Assembly: GCA_937958985.1 (NCBI GenBank)
Contig: CALGLV010000008.1
Span: 1-47,373 of the forward strand
DNA length: 47,373 nucleotides
Direction: 5' to 3'
Source of the DNA: an uncultured Aquimarina sp.
GTDB lineage: Bacteria; Bacteroidota; Bacteroidia; Flavobacteriales; Flavobacteriaceae
Below the pieces are notes generated by a model. That model was not told where the DNA came from. It worked only from the letters and a program-made list of their open reading frames with translations, and did no database searches. Both the position numbers and the translations under genes were made by a program. Numbering within the stretch: position 1 is the stretch's first letter; every line of letters begins with the position of its first letter. Shown one piece after another: positions 37,752-46,118 of the stretch.

Positions 37752-37976
37752 ATGCTTAAAAAAATACTTTCTTTTCCCTTTTTAGCCATTATTTGGATAT
37801 ACCAACATGGCATTTCACCGTTTACTCCAAAAACCTGTCGCTTCGAACCTACTTGCTCGCATTATACCAAACAAGCTTTACAAAAGCATGGAGTTTTCAA
37901 AGGGAGTTGGCTAGGTATTAAACGAATATTTAGTTGCCATCCATGGGGTAAAAGTGGTTACGACCCAGTACCCTAG
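37752..37976 (+). CDS. yidD: Membrane protein insertion efficiency factor YidD
   Basis: 74 residues. Hydrophobic amphipathic N-terminus ([19 protein letters not shown]), then the family signature [19 protein letters not shown] and the closing [13 protein letters not shown]. YidD helps YidC insert inner-membrane proteins. It is usually beside rnpA/yidC in other phyla but commonly stands alone in Bacteroidota, as here. Its stop codon abuts that of the convergent pxpC gene, leaving no terminator space between them. Confidence 0.95.
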   Translation: MLKKILSFPFLAIIWIYQHGISPFTPKTCRFEPTCSHYTKQALQKHGVFKGSWLGIKRIFSCHPWGKSGYDPVP

Positions 37977-38855
37977 TTAAACTGCATTAGTAACTAAAAC
38001 AAATTGAATAAATCCATTTGTCGGCACTTTAGCTAATTGCGAAATTGAGCTTTCTGTTAATTGTAAAATTCTTGGGTAACCCCCAACAGTTTGTGCATCA
38101 CGCATTAAAACTATTAATTTTCCTGAAGGTGTCCATTGTACCGTCCCTGGTAAAACGGGTGAAGATATTATTGAATTTTTGTGTGCTTCGATGAATTCAT
38201 TTAACAAAAAACCCATTCGATTACTCTGATTATTAATACTAAATAATTTTCTACATAAATCACTTTGTAAACTTATAGGCATTAACTCAAATTCAGGACC
38301 TTTAAATACATCAACAAAAGTAATTCCTGATGGTTTTTTATAATAATTAATTTTTGAGAATTGTTTGGTTATAGTATTTTCAATAAAAGGAACAAATGGC
38401 AATTTCATTCGTTTTTTAAAAAAACTATGCTTTGTAATATTAGGATAAAAAGACCTACTCCCTAAAATTTTTTCTGTACGAATGCCTCCTTTTATAGCTA
38501 TATATCCGTACCCCTTAACTTTGTTTAATCGTATTGATAATGAGTCGTTTTCTTTAATAGTTATAACTTTAAAAGCTTCTTTTAATTCTGAATTCAAATA
38601 AATATCAACATCAATACCTGTAATTACTATTTGACATGGCGCTGAAAATTTAAGTTTGGGAGGAATCAATTTCCATTCGATAACTGACGTATTTTCATTA
38701 TTACCAAGTAATAAATTAGCTAAACCTGCCATCTCAAAATCCATAAATCCAGACATAGGAATGCCCTCAGATAGGTAACCTACCCTTCCTGCATCTTGAA
38801 TAGAACAAGCTATTCCAGGATGAAGCACTTCTATATACGATACCTTAGGAGTCAA
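37977..38855 (-). CDS. pxpC: 5-oxoprolinase subunit PxpC
   Basis: 292 residues. PxpC is the biotin-dependent-carboxylase-like (KipA) part of prokaryotic 5-oxoprolinase, which hydrolyses the cyclised glutamate 5-oxoproline to glutamate with ATP. Family segments: VLHPGIACSIQDAGRVGYLSEG, PMSGFMDFEMANLLLG-like, and NRMGFLLN. The start is probably the TTG at 38855, which overlaps the end of pxpB; a GTG at 38828 is an alternative. It overlaps pxpB by 11 bases, supporting coupling. Confidence 0.93.
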   Translation of the reverse strand: MTPKVSYIEVLHPGIACSIQDAGRVGYLSEGIPMSGFMDFEMAGLANLLLGNNENTSVIEWKLIPPKLKFSAPCQIVITGIDVDIYLNSELKEAFKVITIKENDSLSIRLNKVKGYGYIAIKGGIRTEKILGSRSFYPNITKHSFFKKRMKLPFVPFIENTITKQFSKINYYKKPSGITFVDVFKGPEFELMPISLQSDLCRKLFSINNQSNRMGFLLNEFIEAHKNSIISSPVLPGTVQWTPSGKLIVLMRDAQTVGGYPRILQLTESSISQLAKVPTNGFIQFVLVTNAV

Positions 38856-39546
38856 TAACTAGTTTTTTATTTTTAATATTGAAGTATTCTTGTTTTGATA
38901 TGGAGTGAAATTTAACTTTATCTCCTACTTCTATTTGAGATGGAGGTGAATTTTTAATATTAAAAAAAGATAAAGGGGTACTACCAATAACATGCCATCC
39001 CCCCGGACTTTGAGAAGGGTAAATCCCTGTTTGTTGTCCACCTATAGCCACAGAGTTCTTAGGTATTTTTAAGTTAGGGATGCTTTTTCGCTCCAAAAAT
39101 AATTTTTCATCTAAACCACCCAAATATAAAAAACCTGGCAAAAAACCTTTACCATAAATATGATATACTGCTGCTGTGTGCATATTTATTAAATCGGTTA
39201 AGCTTAGCCCTTTTAATTCTAAAAAATTAGTTGAATCTATTCCGAAATCTAAATCATAACATACTGGAATCTTCCAAAGAGTTGGAGTTTTTTTATAATT
39301 ATTAAAATCTATTTTGCTCAATTTACTTTTTACATCTTGTAGTAAATTTAGTGTAACTGTACTCTTATAATACAGTAATAAAGATTGATATCCGTTAGCA
39401 ATATCTAGTAATTGATCCCAATACTCTTCTTTAAGGTAGTCCTGAACCTTTAGTAATTCTGCTGAAATCTCTTCATTTATTTCCCTTGGCCAATCTATTA
39501 AAATGGCTTTTTCTCCGTAAAACGATATGTTTACCTTAAACTTCAT
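38845..39546 (-). CDS. pxpB: 5-oxoprolinase subunit PxpB
   Basis: 233 residues, KipI-type subunit. Landmarks: the N-terminal strand-rich part (INISFYGEKAILIDWP), FLPGFLYLGGLDE and the glycine-rich AIGGQQTGIYPSQSPGGWHVIGSTP. It forms with PxpC the ATP-using module of 5-oxoprolinase. ATG start overlaps the pxpA stop by four bases (ATGA). Confidence 0.93.
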   Translation of the reverse strand: MKFKVNISFYGEKAILIDWPREINEEISAELLKVQDYLKEEYWDQLLDIANGYQSLLLYYKSTVTLNLLQDVKSKLSKIDFNNYKKTPTLWKIPVCYDLDFGIDSTNFLELKGLSLTDLINMHTAAVYHIYGKGFLPGFLYLGGLDEKLFLERKSIPNLKIPKNSVAIGGQQTGIYPSQSPGGWHVIGSTPLSFFNIKNSPPSQIEVGDKVKFHSISKQEYFNIKNKKLVIDS

Positions 39547-40256
39547 TCAATAATCGTTGTCAATTTTTCAGCTATAGAAATCGCTAATGGATGATCTCCA
39601 TGAATACACAAAGTTTGCGCTTCTACAAATTTTATTTCACCTTGTAGCGTTGTTATTTGTCCATTATAAACCATACAACTAACATGATTCACTATCTGAT
39701 CAACTGAATTTAAAATGGCTTTAGGGTTGCTTCTGGCAATTAAAGTTAAGTTACTCCCATAATTACGATCGGCAAAAACTTCGACCAAAGCATTACTTTT
39801 TTGGCTAGTTGAAATATATGAAACTGCCGCAATAGGTATAAAAATATAGGTATTTGGATAATAATTATTTACCCAGTCAAAAAACCACTTGGTATATTCT
39901 TCTGAATTAAAAACATCATTATATAACGCGCCATGTAATTTAATATGATTCATTTTAATTTTGAACCGTTCACATTGGGCTACAAATAAATTTATTTGTT
40001 GTTTAACACTCTCAAAAATAGCCTCTCTAGAAAGCTGCATTGAGCTTCTTCCAAAATTTTCAATATCGGGATATGATGGATGCGCTCCTACCTTAACTTT
40101 ATTAAATACAGCTATTTTCAGCGTATTGGCTATTGACGCTTCATTACCATAATGCCCCCCACAAGCTATATTTGCGTAAGTTAAATAAGGAATAAGCAAT
40201 TCATCATTTAGCATTCCCTCTCCAACATCAGCATTAAGAAATAACTTATTTTTCAT
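39543..40256 (-). CDS. pxpA: 5-oxoprolinase subunit PxpA
   Basis: 237 residues from the ATG at 40254-40256 (MKNKLFLNADVGEGM); an earlier ATG would add an unrelated hydrophobic tail that family members lack. LamB/YcsF family: LNADVGEGM, ANIACGGHYG, KVGAHPSYPD, HIKLHGALYN, TLCIHGDHPLA, containing the conserved His/Asp/Lys residues. PxpA is the hydrolase-like subunit. The usual nearby NRAMP-like transporter is not in this window. The cluster is in minus-strand order pxpA, pxpB, pxpC. Confidence 0.94.
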   Translation of the reverse strand: MKNKLFLNADVGEGMLNDELLIPYLTYANIACGGHYGNEASIANTLKIAVFNKVKVGAHPSYPDIENFGRSSMQLSREAIFESVKQQINLFVAQCERFKIKMNHIKLHGALYNDVFNSEEYTKWFFDWVNNYYPNTYIFIPIAAVSYISTSQKSNALVEVFADRNYGSNLTLIARSNPKAILNSVDQIVNHVSCMVYNGQITTLQGEIKFVEAQTLCIHGDHPLAISIAEKLTTIIE

Positions 40257-40344
40257 TTTATGAATTATAAAAATAAATATAATCAAGCTTAACAAAAAAA
40301 ACAGCACTACATTTTAACAAACCTTATCAAATTCTATTTTCATA

Positions 40345-40382
40345 AAACAAAAAAGACTTCTAAATTAATAGAAGCCTTTTCA
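40345..40382 (-). terminator. glnA terminator
   Basis: Minus strand AAAAGGCTTCTA / TAGAAGTCTTTT (one G-T wobble, 6-base loop) followed by a T-rich run, 25 bases after the glnA stop. Confidence 0.88.
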
Positions 40383-40404
40383 ATTTTATAAAATAAACTA
40401 AATA

Positions 40405-41412
40405 TTAAACTTTAGCAGTTTTTACAGTTTTAATAATACGTGCAGCGATCTTATATGGATCTCCGTTTGAAGATGGACGACGATCTTCTAACCATCCTTT
40501 CCAACCTTTTTCTACAGTAATAATTGGAATACGGATAGATGCACCACGGTCAGAAACTCCGAAAGAGAAATCAGTGATAGCAGCAGTCTCGTGCTTACCA
40601 GTTAAACGTTGGTCGTTATACGCACCATAAACATCAATGTGTTCTTTCACGAATGGACGGAAAGCTTCACAAATAGTTTCGTAAGTTTCTTTAGAACCAC
40701 ATGTTCTTAATGTAGTGTTAGAGAAGTTTGCGTGCATACCAGAACCATTCCAGTCAGTATCACCAAGTGGCTTAGGATGCCATACAACTTGTAATCCGTA
40801 AGATTCTCCGATACGCTCTAATAAGTAGCGACATACCCAAATCTCATCACCTGCTAATTTAGCTCCTTGTGCAAAACATTGGAATTCCCATTGTCCTGCT
40901 GCAACCTCAGCGTTAATTCCTTCTACATTTAAACCTGCATCTAAACATACATCTAAGTGCTCTTCTACCATATCACGTGCAAATGCGTTTTTAGCACCTA
41001 CTGAACAGTAAAACTGTCCTTGTGGAGTTTGGTCTCTTGGGAAACCAACAGGTAAATTAGTTTCTACATCGTACAAGAAATATTCTTGCTCAAATCCAAA
41101 CCAGAAATCATTATCATCATCTTCGATAGTAGCACGTGCATTATCAACGTGTGGAGTTCCATCAGCATTTAAAACCTCAGTCATTACCAAGTATCCACCT
41201 TTACGTTGTGGATCTGGGTAAATTGCTACTGGCTTTAATAAACAGTCAGAGTTTCCTCCTTCGGCTTGGTTTGTTGAACTTCCGTCGAAAGACCACATTG
41301 GACAATCTTCGATTTTCCCACTAAAGTCATCAACAACTTTAGTTTTACTTCTCATACTAGCTGTTGGCTTAGTACCATCTAACCAGATGTATTCTAATTT
41401 AGCTTTACTCAT
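40405..41412 (-). CDS. glnA: Glutamine synthetase, GSII type
   Basis: 335 residues, the short eukaryote-like GSII form, much smaller than bacterial GSI (about 470). Motifs: MWSFDGSSTNQAEGGNSDC near the N-terminus, WFGFEQEYFL with catalytic Glu, GINAEVAAGQWEFQ, WNGSGMHANFS ammonia/ATP region, and SDRGASIRIP. It forms glutamine from glutamate, ammonia and ATP. No adenylylation Tyr as in GSI, so control is probably transcriptional: its promoter has a palindrome. Monocistronic. Confidence 0.95.
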   Translation of the reverse strand: MSKAKLEYIWLDGTKPTASMRSKTKVVDDFSGKIEDCPMWSFDGSSTNQAEGGNSDCLLKPVAIYPDPQRKGGYLVMTEVLNADGTPHVDNARATIEDDDNDFWFGFEQEYFLYDVETNLPVGFPRDQTPQGQFYCSVGAKNAFARDMVEEHLDVCLDAGLNVEGINAEVAAGQWEFQCFAQGAKLAGDEIWVCRYLLERIGESYGLQVVWHPKPLGDTDWNGSGMHANFSNTTLRTCGSKETYETICEAFRPFVKEHIDVYGAYNDQRLTGKHETAAITDFSFGVSDRGASIRIPIITVEKGWKGWLEDRRPSSNGDPYKIAARIIKTVKTAKV

Positions 41413-41452
41413 AATAGTATATAAAACAGTTAAACTTAACTTCTAAAGTTCG

Positions 41453-41485
41453 CAAATATAACAACATTTAAGTATTAATACTTAA
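41453..41485 (-). promoter_or_regulatory. glnA promoter with 18-bp palindrome
   Basis: TATATTTG (41453-41460, minus) is a perfect -7 element, but no TTG lies at the -33 distance. A perfect palindrome TTAAGTATTAATACTTAA (41468-41485) starts 7 bases upstream of it, covering the place where -33 contacts would be. It looks like an operator for a dimeric regulator. Confidence 0.7.
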
Positions 41486-41676
41486 TTTTAGTGTATTGAA
41501 TTAAGTAGTGCCTTTCATTTTTATATAAATTTCAAAAAAACAACAGCAATAGCTTAAAAAAAACAAATATCTACCTAATTATTGTGAATTTAATGATAAA
41601 CATCTAAAAGCAAACTTAAGTAGTAGATAAAGTGTAACTTTTTTTTCATCCAATTTTAAATGTAATTTAATACAAG

Positions 41677-41684
41677 TATCTTTG
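41677..41684 (+). promoter_or_regulatory. Probable purM -7 element
   Basis: TATCTTTG fits TAnnTTTG, 20 bases before the purM start; no TTG at standard distance. It is divergent from the glnA promoter about 220 bases away; the space between is AT-rich and otherwise featureless. Confidence 0.5.
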
Positions 41685-41704
41685 TTGTCTCAATACACTA
41701 TAAA

Positions 41705-42886
41705 ATGAGCCAAGAAGTAAGTAAACGCTACGCACAACGAGGCGTATCTGCCGCCAAAGAAGATGTGCACAGTGCGATTAAAAACATAGACAAAGGATTA
41801 TTCCCTAAAGCTTTTTGTAAAATTGTACCAGACCACCTAACAGGTAGCGAAGACCATTGCCTTATAATGCATGCCGACGGTGCAGGAACAAAATCCTCTT
41901 TGGCTTACATGTATTGGAAAGAAACAGGTGATGTTTCAGTTTGGAAAGGTATCGCTCAGGATGCTTTAATTATGAATATTGACGACCTACTTTGCGTAGG
42001 TGCAACCGATAATATCATGCTTTCTTCTACTATTGGTAGAAATAAAAATTTAATTCCAGCTGAAGTACTTTCCGCGATTATTAATGGTACTGAAGAGTTA
42101 TTAGGTGATCTAAAAAAACACGGAGTTACCATACACTCCACTGGTGGTGAAACTGCAGATGTTGGCGATTTAGTGCGAACAATAATTGTAGATTCTACGG
42201 TTACAGCACGCATGAATCGTAAAGATGTAATTGATAACGCGAACATTACCTCTGGAGATGTAATTGTTGGTTTGTCCTCTTTTGGTCAAGCTACCTACGA
42301 AACCGAATATAACGGAGGAATGGGAAGTAATGGTTTAACTTCTGCACGTCACGATGTATTTGATAACTACTTAGCTAAAAAATTCCCTGAGAGTTTTGAT
42401 GCTGCCGTACCTACTGACTTAGTGTATTCTGGAAAAACAAAATTGACTGATGCTGTAGATGGGTCGCCTATAGATGCGGGTAAACTAGTATTATCGCCTA
42501 CTCGAACTTACGCGCCTATTATTAAAGAAATACTTTCTAAATATACCAATACCGATATTCACGGAATGGTACACTGTAGTGGTGGTGCGCAAACTAAAAT
42601 TTTACATTTTATAAGCGAAAATCATATTATTAAAGACAACCTATTTCCGATACCACCCTTATTTAAGTTAATACAAGAAAATTCAGGAACAGATTGGAAA
42701 GAAATGTATCAAGTTTTTAATATGGGTCACCGTATGGAACTTTATGTAAATGAAGCAATAGCTGAGGATTTGATTGCTATTTCCAAAAGCTTTAATGTGG
42801 ATGCTCAAATTATTGGTCGAGTAGAAGCTTCTGCTGATAAAAAACTGACTATTACTAGTGAATTTGGCACTTATAAATATTCGTAA
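41705..42886 (+). CDS. purM: Phosphoribosylformylglycinamidine cyclo-ligase (AIR synthetase)
   Basis: 393 residues. Closes the imidazole ring in purine synthesis, FGAM + ATP to AIR. PurM motifs: SKRYAQRGVSAAKED, HADGAGTKSSLAY, the MNIDDLLCVGA segment and the STGGETADVGDLV region, with the C-terminal HGMVHCSGGAQTKIL half. The Bacteroidota-type PurM is longer than the E. coli form (about 345), which this fits. The N-terminal half of the two-domain AIRS fold is followed by its C-terminal half without breaks. Ends in a terminator; no other pur gene is adjacent. Confidence 0.93.
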   Translation: MSQEVSKRYAQRGVSAAKEDVHSAIKNIDKGLFPKAFCKIVPDHLTGSEDHCLIMHADGAGTKSSLAYMYWKETGDVSVWKGIAQDALIMNIDDLLCVGATDNIMLSSTIGRNKNLIPAEVLSAIINGTEELLGDLKKHGVTIHSTGGETADVGDLVRTIIVDSTVTARMNRKDVIDNANITSGDVIVGLSSFGQATYETEYNGGMGSNGLTSARHDVFDNYLAKKFPESFDAAVPTDLVYSGKTKLTDAVDGSPIDAGKLVLSPTRTYAPIIKEILSKYTNTDIHGMVHCSGGAQTKILHFISENHIIKDNLFPIPPLFKLIQENSGTDWKEMYQVFNMGHRMELYVNEAIAEDLIAISKSFNVDAQIIGRVEASADKKLTITSEFGTYKYS

Positions 42887-42908
42887 GTTTTAGACGAATT
42901 AAAATTAC

Positions 42909-42951
42909 GAAACCAATTTAGAATCAAATAGCACGATTTTAAATTGGTTTC
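42909..42951 (+). terminator. Likely purM terminator
   Basis: GAAACCAATTT / AAATTGGTTTC plus a weaker 6-bp inner extension (17 bp with a G-T wobble, 9-base loop). The following stretch is T-rich but broken (CTCTATTTTA). Confidence 0.65.
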
Positions 42952-42960
42952 TCTATTTTA

Positions 42961-43690
42961 GAAATCAAAGTATTATTCCAAGTCGTTACCTAATTACAAT
43001 AAGTAATCGCACAAAAAACAATTCATGAAACCTATGAATTAAAAAGATTATTTTATAAATCAAACCGTACTACATCCTTTTTTTCAACATCCTAACAAGA
43101 TAATCTTATTTTTATGTAGGAAAATCACAACTCATAATTCTTCACATATTCTGACAAACTCTTGAATTAAACTCAGAATTACAACTTCAAAAAAGAAGCT
43201 ACAAGCTTAACATAGTTAAAATAATTACCCCCTTTAGTTATTACTAAATTCAATATTGAGTAATTATTTTAAGCTATAGATATTAGAGTTCACAAAACTA
43301 GCACTCTTTTAAAAAAACTCAAGAAATACAATTATAATCATAACGGATTTAACCGTACACCCTAGGAAAATTAGCCGTCATAATACAATTTGCTTACTAA
43401 AAAGGCTATAACCACTTTCTGAAAGAGATTAAAGATTCCTGAGAACACCAAAATATTATCGTTAAAAAAAACACTTAAACACACTAAATATCAACCCTTT
43501 AATCCTGTTTTTTTTTAACAAAACCAATTCTATATTTAATATTTACTAACTTAAAATTCCCAAAACGTATGCTGTTATAGCGCACCAAATAACTCTGCTA
43601 TCTATATGATTTTCCAAGAATAACTTAAAAAAAATACCTCCTATATTATTGATAAACAGATATATTAGATCGTTTAAAAGCGTTTGAATT
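42961..43690. other. Long AT-rich non-coding region upstream of the GH16 gene
   Basis: About 730 bases with no plausible reading frame on either strand; stops are frequent in all frames. One notable structure: TTAAAATAATTAC (43216-43228) / GTAATTATTTTAA (43260-43272), a 13-bp perfect stem extended by ATAG/CTAT with a bulge, enclosing TTTAGT-TATT-ACTAAA (43233-43248). No riboswitch, tRNA or repeat family recognised. It may be degraded sequence, an ncRNA, or a long regulatory region for the following gene. Confidence 0.5.
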
Positions 43691-43741
43691 GAAAAACAAT
43701 AGGAAATTGTTGTTTTTTCCTACAAAATGACTTTATATTTG
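43691..43741 (+). promoter_or_regulatory. GH16 gene promoter with inverted repeat at -33
   Basis: TATATTTG (43734-43741) is a perfect -7 element with TTG at 43710-43712, 21 bases upstream (also 43707-43709). The -33 element lies in an inverted repeat AACAAT-AGGAA-ATTGTT (43695-43711), a candidate operator. Predicted leader is about 45 bases. Confidence 0.75.
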
Positions 43742-43786
43742 CGACAACGTTATAGTTTATCAAAAATTTTATAAAACAACTATTAA

Positions 43787-44764
43787 ATGAAAAAATTATC
43801 AGTTTTCACTTCTTTAATTACTCTATCCGCTTTTTTATCATGCGAAAAAGAAACTAACGAAATAGTAGCACCAACATCTGAACCAAACACCATTGTTCTA
43901 AATGAAGGGCTACAAGCAGCGACAAAAGGATACACGCTTATTTTTGAAGATAACTTCAACAAAGGATCTAAATTAAGTACTAACTGGAACCTTACCAATA
44001 GAGCTGATTACAATTCTAGTAAATGTATATACCAATCAGGAAAAAATAAAATTGTAAAACATGGTAACGCATATTGCCTTAGAATTGAAGCTACCAAAGC
44101 AGGTAATAAATTTAATTCTGGGCATTTGAAATCGAAAAAAAGTTTTCATCCTGGCTGGAATGAAGAAGTTCATATAAAAGGGAAAGTTAAACTCATCGCC
44201 AGAGAAACTGTTAACAAAAAAGACTCAAAAGGTAACCTTATAAGAAAAAATGGAAAAATAGTTAAAACAACTAGAAACAGAAACTTTAAAGACACCAACA
44301 ACGTATGGCCTGCATTTTGGACCGTTAACGAATCTTCTTGGCCTACTAAAGGGGAACTTGATATAATGGAAGGTTACTCTTTTGGAGGAAGTGAAAGATA
44401 CTCTAGTAATCTTTTTTATGGTAAAAAAGTAGGAAAAAACGATGTAGGATCCAAAGCAGAAAGACATTATAAGAATTTCTCTAGTAGCTCTAATGGTGGA
44501 TGGCACACCTATGATATGTTTTGGAAAAATAGTAAAGGAACAATTTCAATTACAATGAAAGTCGATGGAAAAACAATAACTACTTACTCTAACACTCCAA
44601 AAGAATGGGACTTTGCCAAGTTTACGAAGCACAACTTAATTATGAATTTAAATATTGGTTCTGATTCGGGGATTTTTAGTAAACCAGCTAAATTATTTGA
44701 TAGAGTTTACATGTATGTAGATTATGTTAAAGTTGAAAAAAAGAAAATCAACGTAAAAAAGTAA
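43787..44764 (+). CDS. GH16-family glycoside hydrolase lipoprotein
   Basis: 325 residues. A lipoprotein signal ends in LSAFLSC with lipidated C19, followed by acidic residues typical of Bacteroidota surface-lipoprotein export. The GH16 catalytic motif is intact: E190-L-D192-I-M-E195 (GELDIMEGY), with the WPAFWTVNESSW block just before and DMFWKNS after. The fold starts around YTLIFEDNFNKGSK. Between the strand KGKVKLIARE and WPAFW there is a roughly 30-residue insertion (140-172), very rich in Lys/Arg/Asn, and the protein is strongly basic overall. The substrate (laminarin, agar, carrageenan, porphyran or other) cannot be read. No SusC/D pair or other CAZyme is adjacent. Confidence 0.88.
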   Translation: MKKLSVFTSLITLSAFLSCEKETNEIVAPTSEPNTIVLNEGLQAATKGYTLIFEDNFNKGSKLSTNWNLTNRADYNSSKCIYQSGKNKIVKHGNAYCLRIEATKAGNKFNSGHLKSKKSFHPGWNEEVHIKGKVKLIARETVNKKDSKGNLIRKNGKIVKTTRNRNFKDTNNVWPAFWTVNESSWPTKGELDIMEGYSFGGSERYSSNLFYGKKVGKNDVGSKAERHYKNFSSSSNGGWHTYDMFWKNSKGTISITMKVDGKTITTYSNTPKEWDFAKFTKHNLIMNLNIGSDSGIFSKPAKLFDRVYMYVDYVKVEKKKINVKK

Positions 44765-44870
44765 TCTAATCCTTAACAAACTAGTATTAATATCTGAAAA
44801 AGCAACTAATTCTGTTGGTAGAGTACCGCTCTATAAAAAATTAATAAAGGCTATCCTTGAATTTGAAAAT

Positions 44871-44909
44871 AAAAAAAGGGTTTAACATGAATAGTTAAAC
44901 CCTTTTTTT
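44871..44909. terminator. Bidirectional intrinsic terminator
   Basis: AAAAAAAGGGTTTAAC / GTTAAACCCTTTTTTT with a 7-base loop. Its GGGTTTAAC core repeats in the cysS terminator at 37051-37082. Serves the GH16 gene and, on minus, mscS. Confidence 0.92.
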
Positions 44910-44937
44910 ATTGTCCTAAAATAAACACCTCGATAAA

Positions 44938-45810
44938 TTAGGCTTTATTTGTCATAGTAACCAATCGCTGTGGCAGTGGTGCTTCATAGCCTGCATTTCC
45001 TAATGCTTCTACTATACTCTGGCGTGTATCCCAGTATACATCCCAATAATCATCACAAGTAGAATAAGGTAATGCTAATAACTCCACTCCATTAGCACCC
45101 AAATTATTAACTGCAACTCTCGGTGCAGGGTCCTTCATTACATTTTTATCTGAATTTAAAACGCCCATCACTATTTCTTTAGCTTTTGCTATATCTGTTC
45201 CATATTGTATTGCAAAAGGCATATCTACTCTTAAATTACCTTTAGTAGTTAAATTCGTGATTGTACCTGCAGTAATAGCTCCATTAGGAATGATTTCTGT
45301 TTTATTTTGAAACGTTTCCAAAATAGTTACAAACACTGAAATTTCTTTTACAAAACCAAGTTTTCCGCCGGTTTCTATTAAATCTCCCACTTTAAATGGA
45401 CGAAATATTAACAACATAACTCCTGCTGCCATATGCCCTAACGAACCGTTAAAAGCTCCTCCAATAGCTAAACCAACTGCCGCCAATAGTGCTGCAAAAG
45501 TTGCTGTAGGAATACCAACAATACCTGCTATAGATATAAATAGCATTACTTTTAAAAGAAAACCTACTAATGTTTTAAGAAACGGTTGTAAAGTACCATC
45601 AACCTTACTCTTATCAAAGGCTTTAGTAACCGCCTTCATAATTATCTTTATAATCCAAAGACCAATAATTAACGCTACTATACCCCCTACTATTTTAAGG
45701 CCATACTGCCCCACTCCTTCTTGTAAGGCATTAAAAACACCACCTAGTGAATCTACAACTGTACCTCCTGTTTCCATACCTGCTTCTGTAATTTTGTCTA
45801 AAGTTTGCAT
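44938..45810 (-). CDS. Small-conductance mechanosensitive channel, MscS family
   Basis: 290 residues. Three transmembrane helices: about 37-60, 84-105 and 105-135. The pore-lining TM3 has the expected Gly/Ala pattern (FAALLAAVGLAIGGAFNGSLGHMAAGVMLLIF), followed by the conserved RPFKVGDLIETGG entry to the beta domain and PNGAITAGTITNLT. The C-terminal alpha/beta vestibule ends at residue 285. It should release solutes on hypo-osmotic shock. It lies between the GH16 terminator and mutS with its own upstream gap of about 300 bases. Confidence 0.92.
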   Translation of the reverse strand: MQTLDKITEAGMETGGTVVDSLGGVFNALQEGVGQYGLKIVGGIVALIIGLWIIKIIMKAVTKAFDKSKVDGTLQPFLKTLVGFLLKVMLFISIAGIVGIPTATFAALLAAVGLAIGGAFNGSLGHMAAGVMLLIFRPFKVGDLIETGGKLGFVKEISVFVTILETFQNKTEIIPNGAITAGTITNLTTKGNLRVDMPFAIQYGTDIAKAKEIVMGVLNSDKNVMKDPAPRVAVNNLGANGVELLALPYSTCDDYWDVYWDTRQSIVEALGNAGYEAPLPQRLVTMTNKA

Positions 45811-46118
45811 ATTATATACGTTATTTTATAAAAAACTAAATGTAATTTTATGAATAACTATGAGCATTCAATATCATAAAAAAACACCTTGTAAATCGAT
45901 AAAAAACACAAAAAAAGGGCAAAACACACTTTATTATGCAATTCCCTTAACTTGTACTTAAATAATGTAAAACTTAATATCCTAACAAAAACGCTCTAAG
46001 ATTAAAATAAAAACGAGGCACTATTTTTATTGGTGGATTCAAGTCATAAACAACTCTGGTGAATGTATTCGATTTTAATCGTTTAGTAAGTCTTATTTGT
46101 GATTCAAAAAAAAGAATT
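45811..46118. other. Intergenic region between mutS and mscS
   Basis: About 308 bases, AT-rich. A weak minus-strand hairpin AAGGG...CCCTT with a long loop (45914-45947) followed by a T-run could end mutS. I see no promoter match and no RNA family. A 61-codon frame overlaps the mutS end but lacks support. Confidence 0.4.

Noticed and set aside
40257..40307. Hydrophobic N-terminal segment on PxpA as a signal peptide
   Set aside because: PxpA is cytoplasmic, and the family begins at the LNADxGEG motif; the ATG at 40256 fits.
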